From assembly GCA_910584545.1 (NCBI GenBank), contig CAJUBC010000059.1, positions 1 to 12,792 on the forward strand: a stretch of DNA of 12,792 nt, written 5' to 3'. This document shows, piece after piece, positions 6,316-12,792 of this stretch (the first letter of the stretch is position 1; every line of letters starts with the position of its first letter). The DNA comes from an uncultured Muribaculaceae bacterium. Lineage in GTDB: Bacteria > Bacteroidota > Bacteroidia > Bacteroidales > Muribaculaceae. A program made the translations under genes and the position numbers. The notes beneath the pieces are model-generated. The model ran no database searches and had not been told where the DNA came from. It was given only the letters and a program-made list of their open reading frames with translations.

Positions 6316-8647
6316 CGACCGCCTCATATTCCGCAGCGGATTCCGTGCCGCTCTCCTGATCATTCCGGCAATTCTGGCGGTGGCTCTGCTGATGCCCTCA
6401 TGCTCGACAACCAGGCGTCTCGGCGACGGCGAGATCCTTTACAACGGGATGAAACTGCGGATACACCCCGCGGATAACGAGAAGATTCCCGAAGGTGTGA
6501 TGTCGGACCTTAATTCTTCGGTCAACGTGAAGCCGAACAACGCCATACCGCTGCTGACTCCATATCGCCGCTATCCGTTCCCGCTCGGTCTTTGGGTATG
6601 GAACCTCTGGCCCGATTCGGTGCGCGGCGTGAAGCGCTGGATCTACGACTGGCTCGCCGACCAGCCTGTGCTTATCAGCAACGTGCGGCCCGACACCAGG
6701 ACCAAGATGCTCGAGACCGTGCTCGAGAACAACGGCTATTTCGGCTCAACGGCGAAGTTCGAGCTGAAACCGCTCAAGAATCCCAAGATCGCCAACGTGG
6801 TATACGACGTGAACGTGACGCGGCCGTATCTGCTCGATTCCATCATATATCTCGAGGACACGGATCCGGCGCGGCATTTCATCGACTCGATGGCACGGAA
6901 AAGCAAGTATCTCGTCAAGGGGGAGCGATTCTGCGTCGACTCCCTCAGGGATGAGCGCGTCCGCATAGCCAACGCCATGCGTAACAAGGGATATTACTTC
7001 TTCCGCCCCGAGTATATAGAGTATCTCGCCGACACGCTACTCAATCCATACTCGGTGGCCCTGAAGCTGACCGTGGCGGAGAATACCCCCGACATAGCCA
7101 TGCGCAGGTTCCGCACCCGCAACATCATCACAACCGTGATGCGGCGCAGCGGCAGGAATCCCGGTATCCCCGACACAATGCAGACATCTAAGGGCGAGCT
7201 GATAGTATATCGTCCCGCCAAACTGCGCGCGGGTCTTGTGCCGAGCTGCATCACGTTCCGTAAAGGTAAATATTTCTCCGTGCGCGACATGGACCGTACC
7301 CAGACGCGCCTTTCGCGCCTCGGCATCTTCAGCAATATCCAGATGCAGGCCATCCCGGCCGACACCACCCCCGGCTGCGATGAGCTCGACCTCTATATCG
7401 CATGCCAGTTCGACCGCCCGATGGAGGCTTCGATCGAGGCGAACGTCACCTCCACCTCCAACAGTTATCTCGGCCCGGGACTCATCTTCAGCGTCACCAA
7501 CAACAATGTGTTCGGAGGAGCCGAGCGACTCAGCGTGCAGCTTAAGGGAAGTTATGAATGGCAGACCGGTTCGGGGCGCAGCAACATCTTCAACTCATAC
7601 GAGTTCGGCCTCAACGCCTCGCTCGCGTTCCCGCGCCTGCTCGCACCCAAGTTCGTGCGTCGCACGCAGCGTGACCTCAACTGGACCACGATCGACCTTG
7701 GTGCCGATCTGCTGAACCGTCCCCATTTCTTCCGCATGGCAGAGTTCCATGCCGGTATCTCCTACGAGTGGAACTATTCTCGGCGGGCATCCAACCAGTT
7801 CACTCCCTTCAAGCTGACATTCTCCAAGCTGATCCGCACCACCCACGAGTTCGACTCCATCATGGGTCAGAATCCTGCCGTCGCGCTCAGTTTCCAGAGC
7901 CAGTTTACCCCCGAGATGAGCTATACCTACAACTATGAGCGCTGGCTCGAGCGGTCGCGCAACAACGGCTTCAACTTCACCCTCAACCTGAAGGAGGGAG
8001 GCAATATCTTCTGGGCTCTCTGGCGCGCCTGCGGCGTGAAAGGGGAGAAGAGGATGTTCGGTATGCCTTTCTCGCAGTTCATCCGCGGACAGGCGCAGCT
8101 TGTCTATTCACGAAGACTGATCCGTGGCACGGAGCACTGGCTCGTGTCGCGCATACTCATAGGTGCCGAGCATGCCTACGGCAACTCCTCGCAGGTGCCC
8201 TACGCCGAGCAGTTCTACATAGGAGGCGCCAACTCCATCCGCGCGTTCACGGTCCGCTCGCTCGGACCGGGCAGCTACCATGCGCCGAAAATGGATGAAA
8301 ACGGTTATTTCGACCAGACCGGTACGTTCAAGCTGGAGTTCAATACCGAATACCGTTTTCCGCTGATAAGTATCCTGCATGGCGCGCTCTTCCTGGATGC
8401 AGGAAACATCTGGTTGCTCAAGGACGACCCGTTACGCCCCGGCGGCTTACTGACCCGCAAGAACTTCTGGCGCGACATCGCGCTCGGCACCGGTGTGGGT
8501 CTACGTGTGGATGTCGGCATGATGGTGATCCGAGGCGATCTCGGATACGGCCTACACGCCCCCTACGACACCGGAGTTCCCGGGTACTTCAACATCCCTT
8601 TCAAGCGGGCTTTCGCCTTCCACCTCGCCATCGGCTATCCCTTCTGA
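6305..8647 (+). CDS. tamL: TamL: lipidated TamA/BamA-family (Omp85) outer-membrane barrel
   Basis: This is the outer-membrane Omp85 partner of TamB. A signal peptide ends in the lipobox LMPSC, with Cys33 the predicted lipidated residue; a lipoprotein signal on an Omp85 protein is the mark of TamL, the Bacteroidota version of TamA. POTRA-like repeats lie at about residues 118-178, 170-258 and 305-370, each with the pattern ending in a GYF/GIF-like turn. The beta-barrel covers about 375-780. The conserved loop-6 motif reads IRAF at 645-648, in place of the usual VRGF/Y. The last residue is Phe in FAFHLAIGYPF, the expected barrel signal. No acidic run follows Cys33, so there is no obvious surface-export signal. 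The start lies inside the tamB 3' end, and the next gene begins 3 bases after the stop. Confidence 0.92.
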   Translation: MKTNDRLIFRSGFRAALLIIPAILAVALLMPSCSTTRRLGDGEILYNGMKLRIHPADNEKIPEGVMSDLNSSVNVKPNNAIPLLTPYRRYPFPLGLWVWNLWPDSVRGVKRWIYDWLADQPVLISNVRPDTRTKMLETVLENNGYFGSTAKFELKPLKNPKIANVVYDVNVTRPYLLDSIIYLEDTDPARHFIDSMARKSKYLVKGERFCVDSLRDERVRIANAMRNKGYYFFRPEYIEYLADTLLNPYSVALKLTVAENTPDIAMRRFRTRNIITTVMRRSGRNPGIPDTMQTSKGELIVYRPAKLRAGLVPSCITFRKGKYFSVRDMDRTQTRLSRLGIFSNIQMQAIPADTTPGCDELDLYIACQFDRPMEASIEANVTSTSNSYLGPGLIFSVTNNNVFGGAERLSVQLKGSYEWQTGSGRSNIFNSYEFGLNASLAFPRLLAPKFVRRTQRDLNWTTIDLGADLLNRPHFFRMAEFHAGISYEWNYSRRASNQFTPFKLTFSKLIRTTHEFDSIMGQNPAVALSFQSQFTPEMSYTYNYERWLERSRNNGFNFTLNLKEGGNIFWALWRACGVKGEKRMFGMPFSQFIRGQAQLVYSRRLIRGTEHWLVSRILIGAEHAYGNSSQVPYAEQFYIGGANSIRAFTVRSLGPGSYHAPKMDENGYFDQTGTFKLEFNTEYRFPLISILHGALFLDAGNIWLLKDDPLRPGGLLTRKNFWRDIALGTGVGLRVDVGMMVIRGDLGYGLHAPYDTGVPGYFNIPFKRAFAFHLAIGYPF

Positions 8648-8650
8648 TAC

Positions 8651-9001
8651 ATGAAAAGATTCAGCAGAAAGGAGCGGAACGGCGCGATTGCCGTCTTCTT
8701 GGTAGCGGTAGCGCTGACAATGGCCGGGTTCTGTGTGAGGAACCGCATAGCCCCGACACCTGCCGCCCCGGTGACCAATGAGCGCATCCTGTTTCAGAGC
8801 GACACTGAGGGAGAGGAAATAGCGGACTCAGAAGAATCACTGCCAGAAAGTTCCCGCAAAACAAGACACAAGAAGCACCCGAAAAAGAAGAAAAAATCAA
8901 AAAAGAATAGCGACGCCAAAAAGAGCAAGAAAAACACCCCCGAAGCTCAACCCCGCGACTTCCTGAAAGAACCCATAGAAACCACCAACCGTCAGGAATA
9001 G
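8651..9001 (+). CDS. small membrane-anchored protein with acidic linker and lysine-rich tail, function unknown
   Basis: I do not recognise this 116-residue protein. The N-terminus MKRFSRKERNGAI is basic, then a hydrophobic helix covers about residues 12-29, predicting a single inner-membrane anchor. Next come an acidic segment (about 50-66, with SDTEGEEIADSEE) and a very lysine-rich stretch (about 72-95, including KKKKKSKK), and it ends DFLKEPIETTNRQE. No folded domain is visible. The Arg/Lys residues before the helix favour a periplasmic tail. The 3-base gap after tamL makes it the third gene of the tam operon. The N-terminal FSRKERNGAI plus anchor resembles, from memory, the start of Bacteroidota helix-hairpin-helix (ComEA-like) proteins, but no such domain follows; it could be a degenerate remnant or a lineage-specific protein. 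Its A-rich coding sequence differs from the GC-rich tam genes. Confidence 0.72.
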   Translation: MKRFSRKERNGAIAVFLVAVALTMAGFCVRNRIAPTPAAPVTNERILFQSDTEGEEIADSEESLPESSRKTRHKKHPKKKKKSKKNSDAKKSKKNTPEAQPRDFLKEPIETTNRQE

Positions 9002-9024
9002 AGCGCGGTCGCGAAGCTAAGGAG

Positions 9025-9047
9025 CCCCAACGCTCCGCGTTGAGGGG
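9025..9047. repeat. bulged hairpin after the tam operon
   Basis: CCCCAACGC (9025-9033) pairs with GCGTT (9037-9041) and, past a two-base bulge, GGGG (9044-9047), around TCC. No T-run follows, so it is a weak terminator candidate. It lies 10 bases before the palindromic repeat and may be part of the same composite element. Confidence 0.4.
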
Positions 9048-9056
9048 AGGGCGGTC

Positions 9057-9091
9057 CAGTCCTTGTGGGTTTGTAACCCACAAGAGATAAG
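9057..9091 (+). repeat. palindromic repeat, copy with compensatory changes
   Basis: CAGT then CTTGTGGGTT (9062-9071), loop TGT, AACCCACAAG (9075-9084), then AGATAAG. Compared with 117-150, two C-G pairs have become T-A pairs with both partners changed, so the stem is preserved while the sequence differs. The orientation is the same as at 117-150. Confidence 0.75.
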
Positions 9092-9098
9092 CTATATA

Positions 9099-9141
9099 GA
9101 TGCAGCTGCGGGTTACAAGCCCGCAAGGACTGCAAGGACTG
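9099..9141 (-). repeat. palindromic repeat, inverted copy with duplicated 9-bp end
   Basis: On the minus strand this reads CAGTCCTTG twice in tandem (9141-9133 and 9132-9124), then GGGCTTGTAACCCGCAGC. The stem is TGCGGGTT (9107-9114) with AGCCCGCA (9118-9125) around ACA, including one G-T pair. It forms an inverted pair with the copy at 9057-9091, separated by only a few bases, like the doublets seen in REP/BIME arrays. Confidence 0.7.
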
Positions 9142-9219
9142 AGTTCTGTCTTAGGTCAGACTTATCATATAATTCGTATTTCTGGCTTCGAGATAGAAAA
9201 ATCGGGTTGTTTGTCGTTA

Positions 9220-9245
9220 AAGTATATGTTATGTAGCATATAGTT
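9220..9245. promoter_or_regulatory. dyad sequence upstream of typA, possible operator
   Basis: AAGTATATG (9220-9228) and CATATAGTT (9237-9245) form an inverted repeat matching at 8 of 9 positions around TTATGTAG. It covers the place where the typA -33 box would be, and no TTTG is present there. This is what a regulator-binding site at a promoter with a poor -33 element could look like; no regulator can be named. Confidence 0.35.
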
Positions 9246-9258
9246 GACATTTTTTTTG

Positions 9259-9266
9259 TAATTTTG
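9259..9266 (+). promoter_or_regulatory. -7 promoter element of typA
   Basis: TAATTTTG is an exact match to TAnnTTTG. The transcript would start near 9273, with an A-rich leader of about 29 bases before the typA ATG. No matching TTTG lies 17-23 bp upstream; the dyad at 9220-9245 lies there instead. Confidence 0.6.
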
Positions 9267-9301
9267 CAGCGTAAAAGAACGGAAAAAAGAATTTTAGACA
9301 G

Positions 9302-11101
<1,800 letters not shown>

Positions 11102-11130
11102 TGCGTAAGTGATTGATAACGGATAATGTC

Positions 11131-11176
11131 AGAACGGCCCCGCCAGATATGCAGGCGGGGCCGTTCTCTTGTTCGG
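11131..11176. terminator. intrinsic terminator between typA and the DUF2582-type gene
   Basis: AGAACGGCCCCGCC (11131-11144) pairs perfectly over 14 bp with GGCGGGGCCGTTCT (11154-11167) around AGATATGCA. Rightward the stem is followed by CTTGTTCGG and then GGGATTTTTG, so the T-run begins late. Because the flanking genes converge, the stem probably serves both transcripts, although the leftward side lacks a clean T-run. Confidence 0.8.
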
Positions 11177-11191
11177 GATTTTTGTGTGCTT

Positions 11192-11398
11192 TTACACCAA
11201 TGTCACTACAACGTCTTCATCATCCTCGGCGATTGCGATCTTGCCTTCGCGGCCAAGCCAGCCGAGAGCGGCCATGAGTTCGTCTTTCTTAAGCTTAGTG
11301 GCTTTCTTGATGCCCTTCATGCCCAGCATGCGGGTATCGGAGGATTCCAATGCCTTGTAGACTTCTCCTGCCCACGTTCCAATTGATTCGATGTTCAT
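11192..11398 (-). CDS. DUF2582-type short winged helix-turn-helix protein
   Basis: This 68-residue acidic/basic protein (MNIESIGTWAGEVYKALE at the start) matches what I know of the DUF2582 winged-helix family, common as single-domain proteins in Bacteroidota. The helices run GTWAGEVYKALE (about 7-18), IKKATKL..DELMAALGWLGREGKI (about 30-54, the AlGWL.RE signature), then the acidic wing AEDDEDVVVTLV. It probably binds DNA or protein, but no target is known to me. The ATG at 11398 fits the family start. The gene is divergent from rsgA and convergent with typA, and has its own promoter at 11491-11521. Confidence 0.85.
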   Translation of the reverse strand: MNIESIGTWAGEVYKALESSDTRMLGMKGIKKATKLKKDELMAALGWLGREGKIAIAEDDEDVVVTLV

Positions 11399-11430
11399 CT
11401 TCTATTTTATTTAGTTAAACCAACAGAGTT

Positions 11431-11458
11431 TCGGTCTCTACCGACATCTTTTCAGATG
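11431..11458 (-). promoter_or_regulatory. two small hairpins in the leader of the DUF2582-type gene
   Basis: On the minus strand CATCT (11458-11454) pairs with AGATG (11449-11445) around a GAAA tetraloop. It is followed at once by TCGGT (11444-11440) pairing with ACCGA (11435-11431) around AGAG. They lie 33 bases or more before the ATG in a predicted leader of about 85 bases. Both stems are only 5 bp. Confidence 0.35.
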
Positions 11459-11490
11459 CATATAAGAGACTATTCTCACTTTTGAGGTTG

Positions 11491-11521
11491 CAAAGGTCAG
11501 AAAAAATTAACAATTATCAAA
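11491..11521 (-). promoter_or_regulatory. promoter of the DUF2582-type gene
   Basis: On the minus strand TTTG (11521-11518) is followed after 19 bp by GACCTTTG (11498-11491), which matches TAnnTTTG except for the first base. The predicted start near 11484 gives a leader of about 85 bases. Confidence 0.5.
11504..11515 (+). repeat. 12-bp direct repeat, copy 1
   Basis: AAATTAACAATT, identical to 11556-11567. This copy lies between the -33 and -7 boxes of the leftward promoter. The two copies are 52 bp apart start to start, close to five helical turns. Confidence 0.5.
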
Positions 11522-11555
11522 ATTTTTTACCTTATTTCACCTCTTTCATGATGAT

Positions 11556-11567
11556 AAATTAACAATT
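11556..11567 (+). repeat. 12-bp direct repeat, copy 2
   Basis: AAATTAACAATT, identical to 11504-11515. This copy lies about 22 bp upstream of the proposed rsgA -33 box. The region is very AT-rich, so chance similarity is possible. Confidence 0.5.
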
Positions 11568-11589
11568 TTATTGCATTAAATGTTGGGAC

Positions 11590-11624
11590 TTTAAGCCATT
11601 TTCAAGAAAAATATGCTAATTTTA
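11590..11624 (+). promoter_or_regulatory. promoter of rsgA
   Basis: TAATTTTA (11617-11624) matches TAnnTTTG except for the last base. A TTTA at 11590-11593, 23 bp upstream, is the best -33 candidate. The leader before the ATG at 11658 would be about 27 bases, like those of tamB and typA. Confidence 0.45.
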
Positions 11625-11657
11625 CATTCTCTTGGTAGAGTTTTCCGTTAACAAAGT

Positions 11658-12641
11658 ATGGCGAAATCTAAAAAAAAGGAGCCGGCCCTTTCCGGCGACA
11701 TGATGAAGGGAAAAGTGGTGCGCAACACGGGGAGCAGCTACATGGTGCGCCTTGATTCAGGCGAGGAGGCGCCATGCCGAGTGAAAGGCAACCTGCGCAT
11801 CAAGGGAATCCGTACAACGAATCCAGTTGCCGTTGGAGACGTAGTGACAGTGGCGAAGGCGGCCGACGACGCCGATTTCATCATCGCCGTGGAACCTCGC
11901 CGCAACTATATCATCCGCCGTGCCTCAAACCTGTCAAAGGAGTCGCATATACTCGCCTCGAACCTGGACTGCGCCGCACTGGTGATATCCCTGCGCGACC
12001 CGGCCACTCCGACTACATTCATCGACCGTTTCCTCGCAACTGCCGAGGCATATTCCGTCCCGGCGGTGGTCGTCATAAACAAGGCCGATATCTACGACAC
12101 CGGTGACATGGAACTCGCCGAGGCCATGAGATACCTGTACGAATCCATCGGTTATCCGGTATTCCTCCTTTCGGCGTTGACAGGAGAGGGGGTGGAGTCT
12201 CTCAGGGAATATCTCAACGGCAAGACCACTCTCTTTGCCGGAAACAGCGGAACGGGCAAGTCGTCGCTCATCAACGCCCTTGTGCCGGGTGCCGGACTGA
12301 AGACCGGAAAGATCTCCGACATACACCATACCGGGATGCACACCACCACCTTCTCGGAGATGGTTTCGCTTCCGGGGGGAGGGGAGATCATCGACATACC
12401 GGGAGTACGCGGTTTCGGCACCATCGACTTCAAGCCGGAAGAGGTGTCGCACTACTTTCCGGAGATCTTCAAGATGGCGTCGGAGTGCCGTTACGGCGAC
12501 TGCAAGCACACCGGTGAACCTGGCTGCGCGGTGGTTCCCGCCGTAGACCGGCATGAGATAGCTCAGAGCCGCTATGCCTCGTATCTTTCGATCCTCGAGG
12601 AACTTCAGGACGATGATAATAAATACCGCAAACCATTCTGA
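11658..12641 (+). CDS. rsgA: ribosome small-subunit-dependent GTPase RsgA (YjeQ)
   Basis: RsgA is a late 30S assembly factor whose GTPase is stimulated by the small subunit. The parts appear in family order: an N-terminal OB fold (about 16-90), then a circularly permuted GTPase with G4 NKAD (141-144) and G5 SALTGEG before G1 GNSGTGKS (195-202), the HTTT switch region and G3 DIPG (246-249). A C-terminal zinc motif Cys277-x4-Cys282-x-His284-x5-Cys290 follows. The start is uncertain. ATG 11658 adds MAKSKKKEPALSGD before MMKGKVVRNTGS, whereas from memory related proteins begin at MKG (ATG 11703). The upstream start is kept because it fits the leader length and the N-terminal extension is basic, as often seen in ribosome-binding GTPases. 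It stands alone, divergent from the DUF2582-type gene. Confidence 0.97.
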   Translation: MAKSKKKEPALSGDMMKGKVVRNTGSSYMVRLDSGEEAPCRVKGNLRIKGIRTTNPVAVGDVVTVAKAADDADFIIAVEPRRNYIIRRASNLSKESHILASNLDCAALVISLRDPATPTTFIDRFLATAEAYSVPAVVVINKADIYDTGDMELAEAMRYLYESIGYPVFLLSALTGEGVESLREYLNGKTTLFAGNSGTGKSSLINALVPGAGLKTGKISDIHHTGMHTTTFSEMVSLPGGGEIIDIPGVRGFGTIDFKPEEVSHYFPEIFKMASECRYGDCKHTGEPGCAVVPAVDRHEIAQSRYASYLSILEELQDDDNKYRKPF

Positions 12642-12684
12642 CTGGAATAAGGTCAGACACCGAAGCTGTTTCCATAAAACTCAA

Positions 12685-12710
12685 AAGGGCGGACCTCGCG
12701 GCCAGCCCTT
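12685..12710 (+). terminator. weak hairpin after rsgA
   Basis: AAGGGC (12685-12690) pairs with GCCCTT (12705-12710), and GG/CC pairs extend it inward. It is followed by CGTGATTGC, with no T-run, so intrinsic termination is doubtful, but no better candidate lies in the 151 bases after rsgA. Confidence 0.35.
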
Positions 12711-12792
12711 CGTGATTGCTAAAAATCAAACAAACTATTTATATAGTCGTCCCTTAGAAAGGTTGTAATCATGCTGATATACAGCAAAATAA

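Noticed and set aside
9244..9249. TTGACA as a sigma70-type -35 box for typA
   Set aside because: There is no TATAAT-like box 16-18 bp downstream; a good Bacteroidota -7 box lies 9 bp away, so this is probably chance.
11934..12554. Antisense open frame (206 codons) opposite rsgA
   Set aside because: It is opposite a fully conserved GTPase, and its composition is that of a shadow frame.
12771..12792. Possible start of a new gene at the right edge (ATG CTG ATA ...)
   Set aside because: Only seven codons are visible, with no clear TAnnTTTG box before it; there is too little to support a gene.

Overview
The window looks like chromosomal core DNA from a member of the Bacteroidota, most likely order Bacteroidales and possibly family Muribaculaceae (the family is a guess from gene style and GC-rich coding sequence). 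The case for the phylum is as follows. Several gene starts are preceded by the Bacteroidota sigma-factor promoter pattern (TTTG, about 19-23 bp, then TAnnTTTG) rather than by -35/-10 boxes. Start codons lack strong Shine-Dalgarno sequences. The protein set includes a lipidated TamA variant (TamL) beside a 1606-residue TamB, and a 68-residue DUF2582-type winged-helix protein. I see no transposase, integrase, CRISPR array, tRNA, rRNA or defence gene.

Layout. Positions 1-179 are intergenic and carry one full and one partial copy of a short palindromic repeat. rpsO (ribosomal protein S15) runs leftward (455 to 180). It shares a very symmetric divergent promoter region (583-639) with the rightward rplU-rpmA operon (ribosomal proteins L21 and L27, 739-1339), which ends at a strong intrinsic terminator. 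The -33 box of the next promoter sits in the T-rich tail of that terminator. That promoter serves an envelope operon: tamB (1495-6315), tamL (6305-8647, overlapping tamB by 11 bases) and a small membrane-anchored, lysine-tailed protein of unknown function (8651-9001, 3 bases after tamL). A 300-base gap (9002-9301) holds two more copies of the palindromic repeat in opposite orientations and the typA promoter. typA (ribosome-associated GTPase BipA, 9302-11101) is convergent with a DUF2582-type gene (11398 to 11192), with a 14-bp perfect hairpin between them. An AT-rich divergent region (11399-11657) then leads to rsgA (circularly permuted ribosome-assembly GTPase, 11658-12641). The last 151 bases hold no gene that can be supported.

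Two functions dominate. One is ribosome production and maturation: S15, L21, L27, TypA and RsgA. The other is outer-membrane assembly or lipid transport across the periplasm: TamB with TamL. The small third gene of the tam operon is the only clearly uncharacterised protein.

The window contains no obvious new enzymatic or defence system. The most unusual signals are non-coding: a two-fold symmetric divergent promoter linking a small-subunit and a large-subunit r-protein operon, stacked hairpins in the rplU leader, a palindromic repeat family with paired compensatory changes, and a 12-bp direct repeat spaced 52 bp apart between the DUF2582 gene and rsgA. All promoter and RNA-structure calls were made by eye.
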